Shown here: one piece after another, positions 1-8,426 of the stretch
How the letters are laid out: each line of letters starts with the position of its first letter
Position numbering within the stretch: the stretch's first letter is position 1
From: Cryptosporangium arvum DSM 44712
GTDB lineage: Bacteria > Actinomycetota > Actinomycetes > Mycobacteriales > Cryptosporangiaceae
DNA length: 64,000 nucleotides
Assembly (NCBI RefSeq): GCF_000585375.1
Contig: NZ_KK073874.1
Span: 3,410,001 to 3,474,000 of the forward strand
Direction of reading: 5' to 3'
Position numbers and translations under genes: made by a program
The notes under the pieces: generated by a model
Seen by the model: the letters and a program-made list of their open reading frames with translations, nothing else
The model's database searches: none
What the model was told of the DNA's origin: nothing

Positions 1-188
1 GGGAAGTGCTGGAATTGATGGCCGAGGGCCTGAACAACCCCGCCATCGCCCGACGGCTGACGGTCAGCGAACGCACGATTGAGAGCCATGTGCGGCACGT
101 GATGCTCAAACTCGACCTGTCCGAATCCGACGACGGACACCGTCGGGTCCTGGCCGTACTCGCCTATCTCCGCGCCCACCCCGCCTGA
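1..188 (+). CDS. LuxR-family regulator, C-terminal end (5' end outside window)
   Basis: Only the last 62 codons are present, read from base 3. They form a complete LuxR/GerE helix-turn-helix: EVLELMAEGLNNPAIARRL followed by TVSERTIESHVRHVMLKL. The tail, about 20 residues ending in HRRVLAVLAYLRAHPA, is typical of NarL-type response regulators and other small LuxR proteins. An in-frame GTG at base 6 lies inside the first HTH helix, so it is not the true start. The N-terminal domain (receiver, ATPase or other sensor) cannot be seen, so the signal is unknown. Confidence 0.85.
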   Translation, partial: EVLELMAEGLNNPAIARRLTVSERTIESHVRHVMLKLDLSESDDGHRRVLAVLAYLRAHPA

Positions 189-355
189 CGAGAGCGCCGA
201 CGACCTGGCCCGGCTCACCGCACTGGCGCTCAGCCGCGGCGGACGGCTGCTCCGCGATCCCTACGACACCACGTACGGCTCGCGCCAGGTGGTGCTCGCC
301 GGGATCCGGCGGCACCGGCTCGATCCATAACGGGCTGCTGCACCACGGCGGCTGC

Positions 356-802
356 GTGCGCGCCCCGGACGTCGTCCACGGCACCGCGGACGCGACGCTG
401 GTGCACGTCGAGGGGGACACCGCACAGGCTTACGTGCACAACTACGGGACCACGGGCATTCTCGCCCGGGTCACGCTGCGACTGGAACCGGCGCAGGACT
501 GGTCCGCGTTCTACGCGAGCTTCGCCGGCCTCGAGCCGGTGCTGCCGCTGCTGGCCGCGTTCGCCGCGCTGGAGCCGACGCCTCGGTTGGTCTCCGTCGA
601 CCCGGCCGGGCTCGTCGCGTCGCTCCCGCCCGACCCGGCGTTGCCCGACGGCCGGGCGAGCCTGCGGGTGATCCTCGACCGCAGCACGGTGGAGGTGGCG
701 AGCGCGCTGGTGCTCGCGGCCGGCGGTCGGGTGGAGGACGTGCGGCCGGGAGCGTCGGCGGCGATGCGGCTGAGCACGCTCAGCTCCGGCCGGGCGGAGT
801 GA
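356..802 (+). CDS. unrecognised protein, possibly the 3' part of a frameshifted gene
   Basis: I do not recognise this 148-codon frame. Codon usage is strongly G/C at third positions throughout, as in real genes of the window, so it is probably coding. The GTG at 356 has no clear ribosome binding site, and the same frame stays open upstream to at least base 290 without a better start. Bases 187-300 look equally coding in another frame (ending ...TYGSRQVVLAG), which then stops at 328-330. One frameshift near base 300 would join the two into a protein spanning about 187-802. It could therefore be a broken gene, a sequencing error, or two unrelated small proteins. No membrane segment or known motif is evident. 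Confidence 0.4.
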   Translation: MRAPDVVHGTADATLVHVEGDTAQAYVHNYGTTGILARVTLRLEPAQDWSAFYASFAGLEPVLPLLAAFAALEPTPRLVSVDPAGLVASLPPDPALPDGRASLRVILDRSTVEVASALVLAAGGRVEDVRPGASAAMRLSTLSSGRAE

Positions 803-847
803 TCTCAGTGCGCGCACGGGATCCTAACCGAACACTCGGAGCACACG

Positions 848-1609
848 ATGAGCACTACCCTGACCGGCACCACCGCCCTGGTCACCGGCGCCAGCGGCGG
901 CATCGGAGCCGCCACCGCCCTCTCACTCGCCGCCCAGGGCGCGAACGTCGCCCTGGTCGCCCGCCGCAAAGACCGTCTCGACGAGCTGGCCGAACGCATC
1001 CGCACCGCGGGCGGCACCGCACTGGTCATCGAAGCCGACCTCACCGACCAGACTCGGGCCGCTGCCGCGGTCGAGCAGACCGTGCAAGCCTTCGGGGGGC
1101 TGAACATCCTGATCAACAACGCCGGCGTCATGCTGCTCGGCCCGGCCGAGAGCGCGCCGCTGGACGAATGGGACCGGATGCTGGCCATCAACATCCAGGG
1201 CCTGCTCTACACCACCCACGCCGCCCTTCCGCACCTTCTGGACGCGGCCGCGAGTGAGCGCGCCAGCGCGGACATCGTCAATGTCGGCTCACTCGCCGGC
1301 CGGGTCCCGATCGCCGGGTCGGCCGTCTACAGCCTCACCAAAACCGGGCTCAACGCGTTCACCGAGGCGCTGCGCCAAGAGGTCACCGGCCGGCACGTCC
1401 GGGTGTCGCTGATCGAGCCGGGCCCGGTCGCCACGGAGCTGTTCACGCACATCCGTCCGGAGATCCTCGCGGCCGGCCAGCAGGCGTTCGCCAACGCCAC
1501 CCTGCTGCACGCCGAGGACATCGCCGACACGATCACGTACGTCGTCACCCGCCCGGCGCGCGTCGTCATGAGCGAGATCCTCGTCCGTCCCGACGGCAGC
1601 CAGTGGTGA
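848..1609 (+). CDS. SDR-family NAD(P)-dependent oxidoreductase
   Basis: This 253-residue classical short-chain dehydrogenase has the Rossmann glycine motif TGASGGIG at about residues 13-20, NNAG at 90-93, catalytic Ser near 148 and YSLTK (Tyr161, Lys165). Basic residues after beta-2 (ARRKDR) suggest NADP(H) preference, which is inference from the family. The ATG at 848 is about 45 bases after the previous frame ends. The gene converges on the CGNR gene with only a few bases between the stops, so it is probably transcribed alone. Substrate unknown. Confidence 0.85.
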   Translation: MSTTLTGTTALVTGASGGIGAATALSLAAQGANVALVARRKDRLDELAERIRTAGGTALVIEADLTDQTRAAAAVEQTVQAFGGLNILINNAGVMLLGPAESAPLDEWDRMLAINIQGLLYTTHAALPHLLDAAASERASADIVNVGSLAGRVPIAGSAVYSLTKTGLNAFTEALRQEVTGRHVRVSLIEPGPVATELFTHIRPEILAAGQQAFANATLLHAEDIADTITYVVTRPARVVMSEILVRPDGSQW

Positions 1610-1614
1610 GGCGA

Positions 1615-2160
1615 TCACGCGGTCGAGGACTGCCTCCGGCGGGCTCGGGACGCTCGCAGGTTCAGCGTGTTGCCGCAGGTCTTCATGTCGTGCCAGACAC
1701 GGGTGCCGCTGCGCGACCGGTCGTAGAACGCCGCTCCGCAAGCCGGGTTCTGGCAGGTCTTGAGCCGGCCCAGCTCGCCGGTGCGCGAGGCGAGCAGCGC
1801 CTCGAGCGCGACCAGCGAGGTGATGGCGGCAGCGCCACGGCCGCGCGGCCCGTACACCAGGTCGCCGTCGCGGACGGAGACGTCGGCCGCCATCGCCAGC
1901 GACCCGTCGTTCTCGGATTCGCCGGTGACCCAGCCGCGGACGCGGCCGCGGAGAGTGCGCAGAGCGGCGAGGTCTTTTTCGGTGAGCGAGATCGACGGGG
2001 TCGTGCGGCCGGTTTGCCGGGCCCAGGCCCGGAGCGTCCCGTCCAGCCAGCGCTGGGCCGTGCTCGTCTCGTCGAGCAGATCGGGGAGCGAGGCGACCGG
2101 CATGCCGGCCGTGTTCAGCAGATCCTGAACCAGGCGCAGGCCCCCGGGGGCTTCGGTCAA
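1615..2160 (-). CDS. CGNR-type zinc-finger / ABATE-domain regulator-like protein
   Basis: The 181-residue protein has an alpha-helical N-terminal half (ABATE-like, a putative stress-induced regulator domain) and a C-terminal zinc-finger-like segment: CQNPAC, then FYDRSRSGTRVWHDMKTCGN, then a basic tail. In the family the finger usually reads CxxxxC...CxMxxCGNRxKxxxxR. Here CGNR is CGNT and the methionine-flanking cysteine position is H-D-M, so only three of the usual four cysteines are present. DNA binding is inferred from the family. The upstream gap (2161-2397) presumably holds its promoter; I see no strong motif in it. Confidence 0.75.
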   Translation of the reverse strand: MTEAPGGLRLVQDLLNTAGMPVASLPDLLDETSTAQRWLDGTLRAWARQTGRTTPSISLTEKDLAALRTLRGRVRGWVTGESENDGSLAMAADVSVRDGDLVYGPRGRGAAAITSLVALEALLASRTGELGRLKTCQNPACGAAFYDRSRSGTRVWHDMKTCGNTLNLRASRARRRQSSTA

Positions 2161-2397
2161 GCCCAGGCGTCCGGTGCTTCCGGCGGTGTGGTCGTCCGTC
2201 GCGGCCGCAAACCTACCTCGGCCGACATCACCCTGGGCTGTACGCCTATGTCACATGACGCTCGACTCGCTGATCCGGGAAGCGCTGTGCACGCCAGTGA
2301 CGTCTGCTCGTCACCCACGGGTTCGGGGAGACTGAGCCTCCGGTTTCGAGTCGTCCCCACCGAGCGTCCCAGCCGCCTGGTCGTACAAGCGGCACGC

Positions 2398-3906
2398 TCA
2401 CGCGGATCTCGTCCCTCGGCGCAGCACGAAGCGCTGGATCTTTCCGCTGGCTGTCTTCGGCAGCGACTCCACGACGTGGACCTGCCGCGGATAGGCGTGG
2501 GCGGAGTACCTGGTGCGGACCAGGTCCTGCAGCTGGGCCAGGAACGTCGGGCCCGGCGATTCTCCGTCGGCGAGGACGACGTAGGCGACGACGATCTCGC
2601 CGCGGAGCTCATCCGGTGCTCCCACGACCGCGACGTCCGCGACCGCGGGATGCGTGACGAGCACGGACTCGACGTCGAACGGGCCGATGCGGTACCCGGC
2701 GGCGAGGATGACGTCGTCGTCGCGGGCCGTGAAGTAGAAGGCCCCGTTCTCGTCGACCCGTCCGGTGTCACCGGTGAGGTAGTACCGGCCGTCGGCGGTG
2801 AAACGCTCCCGGGTGCGCTCCGGAGCGTCGACGTAGCCCTCGAACCACATCAGCGGGCTGGCTTCGACGTCCAGTGCGATCTGACCGTCCAGCACCGTTG
2901 CCGTGAATCCCGGTAGAGGCCGGCCCATGGAACCGGATTCCACGACAGAGCGAACAGAGGCGTGCCAGCCGTTGAGGATCACCATGCCCTGCTCGGTTTG
3001 CCCGTAGTGGTCGCGCACCTCGGTGCCCAGCGCGTCCGGCGCCCAGGCGGTCACGTCCGGAGTGAGTGGTTCACCCGCCGAAGACGCCCGGCGGAGTCTC
3101 GCCGTCCCGACACCACGCAGCGCGCGGTACATCGTGGGGGCGCCGGCGAAGTTGGTGACGCCGCAGCGGTTCATGACCTCGAGCGTCCGCCGCGGATCGA
3201 AGCCGCCCTCGACCAGCAGGTTCGCGCGCCCGTGCGCGAGCGGCCCGAGGATCGCGTAGTAGAGGCCGTAGGCCCAACCGGGGTCGGCGGCGTTCCAGTA
3301 GACGTCGTCCTCGGTGACGTCGAGGCCGTAGTGCAGGTAGGAGCGGAAGGCCGCGAGGGCGCGGACGGGGACGGGGACCGCTTTCGGGGCGCCGGTCGTG
3401 CCGCTGGTGTACAGCTCGACCAACTGGCCGCCGCCACCGATCGGACGGCGGTCCCGGAGCGGCTCGGCGGCACGGATTCGCGCGTCCAGCTCGTCATTGA
3501 CCGAAACGACGGCGACACCCTCCAGCTTGGCGGCCTGCCCCGGCTCGCTGATCGCCAGCCGGACCCCGCTCGCGGTCAGCCGAGCGCTGATGGCATCCGG
3601 TGCGAACGCGGTGAACAGGGGCACGTGGATCGCGCCGAGCCGCCAGATCGCCAGGAGCGCGACCGGTAGCTCGAGCCGCTTACCCATGAGCACCGCCACC
3701 CGGTGCCCGGCCTCGACCCCGGCCGACCGCAGCACGGTCGCCAGGCGCCGCGACCGGTCGGCCAACTCCCCGTAACTCAAGGAGCGGATCGAGAGGTCCG
3801 CCGCGACGACGCGGAACGCTACGGCGTCGGGGTCGTGCCGGTCGCAGAGCAGCCAGGCGGCGTCGGCGTCGGCCGTGGCCGCTTCGTGGAGCCAGTCGTT
3901 CATCAT
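2398..3906 (-). CDS. acyl-CoA synthetase (AMP-forming, acetyl/medium-chain type)
   Basis: About 502 residues of the adenylate-forming ANL superfamily. The phosphate loop YTSGTTGAPKAVP, the hinge region YLTGDTGRVDENGAFYFTAR and the C-terminal catalytic lysine motif LPKTASGKIQRFVLR are all present. It should activate a carboxylic acid to the acyl-CoA via an acyl-adenylate. The start is the ATG whose first four bases (ATGA) overlap the stop of the upstream hydrolase gene; a second ATG follows immediately. Reading further upstream merely enters that gene out of frame. It is last in the leftward four-gene operon, so it probably activates the acid released by the upstream hydrolases. Specificity cannot be read from sequence. 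Confidence 0.9.
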   Translation of the reverse strand: MMNDWLHEAATADADAAWLLCDRHDPDAVAFRVVAADLSIRSLSYGELADRSRRLATVLRSAGVEAGHRVAVLMGKRLELPVALLAIWRLGAIHVPLFTAFAPDAISARLTASGVRLAISEPGQAAKLEGVAVVSVNDELDARIRAAEPLRDRRPIGGGGQLVELYTSGTTGAPKAVPVPVRALAAFRSYLHYGLDVTEDDVYWNAADPGWAYGLYYAILGPLAHGRANLLVEGGFDPRRTLEVMNRCGVTNFAGAPTMYRALRGVGTARLRRASSAGEPLTPDVTAWAPDALGTEVRDHYGQTEQGMVILNGWHASVRSVVESGSMGRPLPGFTATVLDGQIALDVEASPLMWFEGYVDAPERTRERFTADGRYYLTGDTGRVDENGAFYFTARDDDVILAAGYRIGPFDVESVLVTHPAVADVAVVGAPDELRGEIVVAYVVLADGESPGPTFLAQLQDLVRTRYSAHAYPRQVHVVESLPKTASGKIQRFVLRRGTRSA

Positions 3907-4799
3907 GCCTCCAGCGGAAGGACGGCGGGTGCGGGCGTGATGCGGGCACGGACCGTGCCGAGTCGTTCGATCTCCACCGTGACCTCGTCGCCGGGGCGGA
4001 GCCACGGGTAGGTGTCCGGGCCGTGCAGCGACGAGAGCTCCAGTAGGCAACCCGTGCCCACCGTGCCGCTGCCGACGACGTCGCCTGGGCACAGCTGTGT
4101 GCCGCGCGAGGCGTAGGCGAGCATCTGGCCGAACGACCACCGGATGTCGGCCCAGGTGCCGCCGCCGTGGGGCCGGCCGTTGACCGCGGCCGACATGCGC
4201 AGCGCGTAACCCTGGCCGTCGCGGCGGTCGGCGAGTTCGTCCGGCGTCACCAGGAACGGCCCGAGCGACGTGGCGCCGTCCTTGCCCTTCGCTGGGCCGA
4301 GCCCGACCCGCGACTCCTCCTGCTGCACGTCCCGGGCGCTCCAGTCGACCAGAACGGTGTAGCCGGCGATGCACTCCTCGGCCTCCGCCGGCGTCAGGTC
4401 CGCGCCGGGGCGCCCGACGACGGCGGCGACTTCGATCTCGTAGTCGAACCGCTCGCTGCCGGGTGAGATCGGTACGTCGTCCTCCGGCCCGCGGATCGCC
4501 GCCGGGTTCGTGAAGTAGAAGACGGGCTGGCGGTACCAGACCGGGTCGACCGACCGGCCGAACGCCGCAGTGGCGTTGCGGGCGTGCTCCTCGAACGACA
4601 GGAAGTCCCGTACCGACGGCGGTCGCGTGATCGGCGCGTGCAACCGCGTGCCGGCGAGCGGCACGATTTCCGCCGGTGTCCGCGCGGCGGCCGCGGTGAG
4701 GTCGCCCAGGACGTCGATCAACGGGACGTCGAAACCGTGGACGAGTTCACCGACGACCAGCCCCGCCCGGCGGTGCCGGCCGTACGTCACCCACCGCAT
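3903..4799 (-). CDS. fumarylacetoacetate hydrolase (FAH) family protein
   Basis: About 298 residues with the FAH-superfamily core. The metal-binding acidic residues lie in RFDYEIEVAAVVG and near WSARDVQQEE, and the C-terminal part ends in GDVVGSGTVGTG and PGDEVTVEIE. Members hydrolyse C-C bonds or decarboxylate/tautomerise 2-oxo acids using Mg or Mn. The start at MRWVTYG is chosen because it lies one base after the upstream stop (TGACATG); the nine codons before it would overlap that gene. It is coupled on both sides in the leftward catabolic operon, so it probably acts on a ring-opened or beta-dicarbonyl-like intermediate (inference). Confidence 0.88.
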   Translation of the reverse strand: MRWVTYGRHRRAGLVVGELVHGFDVPLIDVLGDLTAAAARTPAEIVPLAGTRLHAPITRPPSVRDFLSFEEHARNATAAFGRSVDPVWYRQPVFYFTNPAAIRGPEDDVPISPGSERFDYEIEVAAVVGRPGADLTPAEAEECIAGYTVLVDWSARDVQQEESRVGLGPAKGKDGATSLGPFLVTPDELADRRDGQGYALRMSAAVNGRPHGGGTWADIRWSFGQMLAYASRGTQLCPGDVVGSGTVGTGCLLELSSLHGPDTYPWLRPGDEVTVEIERLGTVRARITPAPAVLPLEA

Positions 4800-4800
4800 G

Positions 4801-5715
4801 TCAGGCACGGCTCCGGATCGGGCCACCGTGGAAAGCGGTCATGTCCGGCCAGATCGTGGTCAGGTCGAGGCGGGTGCCCAGCGGCTGCCCGTCCAGCTCG
4901 CTGTAGGCGCGGTGCAGGTTCCCGACCATGCGCTCGGCGTCCTTCCAGCCGGCGAACGGGTTGTCGGTGTGCCGCAGAGCGGTCTCCAGCGGTGTCCACC
5001 CGGCCGTGTGCCCGGTGCGCGCGATCTCGTCGACAAAAGCCGCGTAGGACCCCAACGCGTCCAGCAGCCGGGGAATGTCGGAACCGCGGCAGACCGGGCC
5101 GTGCCCGGGCACGAGCACCTCCGGGTCGAGGGCCCGGATCGCCGCGAGTGCCTTCGGGTAGCCGGCGAGGCTGCCTTCGGCCAGGAACGGCTGTCCCCCC
5201 GCGAACGCGATGTCCCCGGCGAAGAGCACGCGCGTCTCCGGTAACCAGACGATCAGGTCACCCCGGGTGTGCGCCGGCCCGACCTCGTGCAGCTCCACCA
5301 CCTGCGAGCCCAGGTGCAGGGTCATCGACCCGGTGAACGTGACGTCGGGGGCGCGTACCTCCAGGTGACCGTAGTCGGGGTCGGTGAGCACGGCCGCCGC
5401 GACCAGCCCGGCCGCGACGACGTCCTCCCGGCACAGCGCGTGCCCCACGATCGGGGTCGACGACGGCAGCAGCCAGTTGCCGTAGGTGTGGTCGCCGTGG
5501 TGGTGGGTGTTGACCGCGGCCCAGGTGCCGCCGGGCGCCACGCTGGCGGCGGACGCGAGCAGCGCCCGGTTGCGGACTTCGGTGGAGGTGGTGTCGATCA
5601 GCAGCGCACGGCCGGCGGGACCGACGATCACGCCGGTGTTGTTGATCATCCACGTGCCGTCGGGCTGGACGTAGGCGTGCACACCCGGCGCGACCTCGAG
5701 CAACTCGGGTGTCAT
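4801..5715 (-). CDS. metallo-beta-lactamase-fold hydrolase
   Basis: About 304 residues. The dizinc motif HHHGDH sits in VNTHHHGDHTYGN; further metal ligands lie in FAGDIAF and VPGHGPVC. This is the layout of the glyoxalase II / MBL-fold hydrolase group, which includes thioesterases and lactonases. The start (MTPELLEVAPGVHAYV) is the ATG overlapping the upstream amidohydrolase stop as ATGA; the open frame upstream of it is antisense noise. It is second in the leftward catabolic operon. Lactone or thioester hydrolysis would fit between the amidohydrolase and FAH steps, but that is inference. Confidence 0.87.
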   Translation of the reverse strand: MTPELLEVAPGVHAYVQPDGTWMINNTGVIVGPAGRALLIDTTSTEVRNRALLASAASVAPGGTWAAVNTHHHGDHTYGNWLLPSSTPIVGHALCREDVVAAGLVAAAVLTDPDYGHLEVRAPDVTFTGSMTLHLGSQVVELHEVGPAHTRGDLIVWLPETRVLFAGDIAFAGGQPFLAEGSLAGYPKALAAIRALDPEVLVPGHGPVCRGSDIPRLLDALGSYAAFVDEIARTGHTAGWTPLETALRHTDNPFAGWKDAERMVGNLHRAYSELDGQPLGTRLDLTTIWPDMTAFHGGPIRSRA

Positions 5716-7145
5716 CGGGTGCTCCGGCGCGCGTCGGCCAGGAACTCCTGGGCCATCGGCTCGATGGCGGCCCAGGCCCCGGGCGGTGTGCCCGGCAGCG
5801 TCGCACCGGCGTCGGTGACCCGCGCGAGGATGCCGGCCGCGGCGGCGTCGGCCTTCGTGGCCAGACCCGCCAGGTCGTGGTCGACGAGCTCCCCGTCCTG
5901 CTTGACCACCCGGCCGTCGACAAGCACCGTCCGGACGTCCGCCACGGTCGTCTGGAAAACCAGCGTGCCGTACACGTCGGTCCGGGGATGCTGCTCGAAC
6001 GAACCGCCACCGACGATGACGACGTCGGCCCGCTTGCCCGGTGTGAGCGAACCGATCCGGTCGCCGAGGCCCAGCGCATCGGCGCCGTTGACGGTTCCCC
6101 AGGTCAGGGCGTCCTTCGCCGTGCTGATCACCGCGTCGGGCATCTCGCCGGCGAGATTCTGCTGGTGGGTGGCGTCCCAGCGGGCGAAGCCGAGACCGAA
6201 TCGCATCTGGTGCCACAGGTCACCGCTGTTGAGCGAGATGACGTCGGCCGAGAGCGTCGGCGCGAGCCCGTACTGCCGGCAGGCGGCGAACACCGGGCGG
6301 CCCATCCCCATGTTCAGCTCGGTCTCCACCGAGATCGACACCTTGCCGCCGGTGCGGGCCAGTGCCTTCCACTCGGGGTCGGAGAGCGCGTTGCAGTGCA
6401 CGTGCACGATGTCCGGGCCGAGCATTCCCAACGCGTCGAGCTCGGTGACGCCGAAGGTCAGCGCGCTGCCCCAGACGCAACCGGTGTGGTTGACGATCAG
6501 CGCACCGCGCTCCCGGGCGATGGCCAGCTCGTCCAGGGTCTGCTGCCACGGCACACCGAACGGCTCGCTCAGGGAGACACCGAGGGTCAGCAGACCGTCG
6601 TTCGTCGGGAAGTACGTGTCGGCGATGCGGTGGTAGTCACGGAGGCGGTCGGCGTGGGTGCCGAACTTCGGGGCCATCGGTGAGCTCTCGAAGAAGCCGT
6701 GGCAGTGCGCGGCTCGGATGCCGGCCTCCTGCAGACCCTGCACGGCGGCGTCGGAGTGATCCGGGGTGTTGTTGCAGTGCGAGAAGTCCAGCAGCGTGGT
6801 CACGCCGGCGTTGAGCGCATCGACGGCCCCGAGCAGTTGGCCCAGGCGGACGTCGTCGGGCGTGTAGGCAGGCGAGATCGCCAGTCGGATGCCGAAGTAG
6901 TAATCGCCGAGCGTCCAGTCGCCGCAGATTCCGCGGATGAGGGACTGCCAGGTGTGGCGGTGGGTGTCGACCAAGCCCGGAAGCACGATCTGGCCGGTCG
7001 CGTCGATGATCTCGGCGTCGGTGACGTCCAGCTTCGGGGCGACGGCGACGATCTCGCCGTCGTGGATGAGGACGTCGCCGACGGGGAGGTCCCCGAGCGC
7101 CGGGTCCATGGTGACGACGTGGCCGCCGGTGACGAGGGTGCGCAT
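5712..7145 (-). CDS. amidohydrolase-superfamily deaminase/hydrolase
   Basis: About 477 residues of the amidohydrolase (TIM-barrel) superfamily, closest in style to the ATZ/TRZ and SAH/MTA deaminase branch. An N-terminal beta-sandwich strand (VTMDPALG) is followed by the metal motif in LVDTHRHTWQSL, then HVHCNAL and TLSADVISLNSGD, and a C-terminal GKRADVVIV returning to the sandwich. The start at MRTLVTGGHVV is supported by GGAGG about seven bases upstream. It is the first enzyme of the leftward operon under the LysR gene. It probably removes an amine or halide, or hydrolyses a C-N bond, on the imported compound. Confidence 0.87.
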   Translation of the reverse strand: MRTLVTGGHVVTMDPALGDLPVGDVLIHDGEIVAVAPKLDVTDAEIIDATGQIVLPGLVDTHRHTWQSLIRGICGDWTLGDYYFGIRLAISPAYTPDDVRLGQLLGAVDALNAGVTTLLDFSHCNNTPDHSDAAVQGLQEAGIRAAHCHGFFESSPMAPKFGTHADRLRDYHRIADTYFPTNDGLLTLGVSLSEPFGVPWQQTLDELAIARERGALIVNHTGCVWGSALTFGVTELDALGMLGPDIVHVHCNALSDPEWKALARTGGKVSISVETELNMGMGRPVFAACRQYGLAPTLSADVISLNSGDLWHQMRFGLGFARWDATHQQNLAGEMPDAVISTAKDALTWGTVNGADALGLGDRIGSLTPGKRADVVIVGGGSFEQHPRTDVYGTLVFQTTVADVRTVLVDGRVVKQDGELVDHDLAGLATKADAAAAGILARVTDAGATLPGTPPGAWAAIEPMAQEFLADARRSTR

Positions 7146-7224
7146 GATGGCCTCCGCAACAGTGGGGATGAACCGACCACCGCAGCGCACCACGGCCGAG
7201 CGCCGGGATCATGTACCTAGTCGG

Positions 7225-8106
7225 TCATGATCCCCGGGCGGCGACCGCGGCGACCGCGGCGGCCGCGCGGCGGAACGCCTGCACGATCGGCCGATCGTCG
7301 GAGTCGCGGAGGACGGCGGCCACTTCCACCGGCGCCCCATCGAACGGGACGAACCGGACGTCGGGTCGGGCGTAGTAGCGAGCCGCCGCACCGCCGTGCA
7401 GGCCCAGCAGGCCGCTGGTGGCCACCGCCGACGGGATGCCGCCCGGCGTACGCACCGCGGGCGCGCGCCGCGGGCCGTGGCTCGCGGGACCAGCCCAGTC
7501 GGCCATGCGGGGATGCGCACCTGACAGCGTGATCCAGCCGGCGTCCGCGACGTCGTCACGGGTGAGTCGCGGAGCGTCGGCCAGCGCGGACGCCACCGGC
7601 ACCACGACCACACTCGGGCTGGTGAGGACCGGCTCGAAGACGAGCCCGTCCAAGTCTCCGAGGTAGTGCACCAGCCCCACGTCGATGTCGCCCCGGCGAA
7701 CCGCGTCGTACTGGTTCCACAGGTCGAGTTCCTCGTGCACCAGACGCACGCCCGGGACCACCGCGCGGAGCAGAGCCCGCAACGCCGGCCAGCGGTCGGC
7801 CATGCCGAAGCCGAGGACACCCACGCGCAGGACGCTTTCGTCGGTGTCCCGGACGATCTCGGCGGCGGACCGTAGCTCCGCGACCTCGGCGAGCACCGTC
7901 CGGGCGTGCGCGACGACCCGTGCGCCCTCGGGCGTGAGCGTGACCCGCCGGCTCGTCCGCTCGAACAACCGGACACCCAGCTCCCGTTCCAGCCGTTGCA
8001 CGCGTCGCCCGAAATGGCCGGCTGCCACGAAATGCTCCGCTGCGGCCCGGCCGAAGTGAAGTTCTTCGGCGAGCGTGACGACGTAGCGCAACGCATCGAG
8101 GTCCAT
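7225..8106 (-). CDS. LysR-family transcriptional regulator
   Basis: About 293 residues. The N-terminal winged HTH starts MDLDALRYVVTLAEELHFGRAAAEHF and continues into RRVQRLERELGVRLFERTSRRVTLTPEG. A C-terminal substrate-binding domain follows. The start is the ATG preceded by GGAGGC; 13 upstream codons are excluded. Odd point: the recognition-helix stretch that usually reads SQPALSRQI is VAAGHFGRRV here, so its operator may be unusual. It sits between the two divergent arms of the catabolic island and is the obvious candidate regulator, probably responding to a pathway intermediate. Confidence 0.9.
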   Translation of the reverse strand: MDLDALRYVVTLAEELHFGRAAAEHFVAAGHFGRRVQRLERELGVRLFERTSRRVTLTPEGARVVAHARTVLAEVAELRSAAEIVRDTDESVLRVGVLGFGMADRWPALRALLRAVVPGVRLVHEELDLWNQYDAVRRGDIDVGLVHYLGDLDGLVFEPVLTSPSVVVVPVASALADAPRLTRDDVADAGWITLSGAHPRMADWAGPASHGPRRAPAVRTPGGIPSAVATSGLLGLHGGAAARYYARPDVRFVPFDGAPVEVAAVLRDSDDRPIVQAFRRAAAAVAAVAARGS

Positions 8107-8426
8107 CGCAGCCTCCCGCCAGCACTGTAAACGGGTCGGCGCCACTTGCTAGTTGTGAAGCTCTACTACACATCCGCCATGACGCTAACGCAGCCCGGTC
8201 AACCTGCATAGATCTATGACATCTCTTGATCGTTTTTGAATCTCGAACAGCCGCGGTTTACAGATGTGAACTAATGCTTGACACCTCGTTGTGACACGGG
8301 CTACTTTTCGGCCACCGAGGCAGCACCCGGACCCAGCGGTCGAGCTGCCCCATCCACCGACGCGACGATGCGGCCGGTCCGGTCGGACCGACAGTCGCTC
8401 GTGCGTGAGCTGACTGGAGGTCCGCT
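8107..8426 (+). promoter_or_regulatory. divergent control region of the catabolic island
   Basis: This 320-base non-coding stretch is clearly AT-richer than its surroundings. It contains a perfect 12-bp palindrome CATAGATCTATG at 8207-8218, plausibly a LysR site. For the rightward operon there is a near-consensus promoter: TTGACA at 8278-8283, an 18-bp spacer, then TACTTT at 8302-8307. This predicts a transcript start near 8314 and a leader of about 110 bases. GGAGG at 8416-8420 serves the GTG at 8427. Confidence 0.65.

Noticed and set aside
1603-2916. Plus-strand open frame of about 437 codons
   Set aside because: Runs antisense to the CGNR gene and the end of the acyl-CoA synthetase; composition is shadow-like with no domain.
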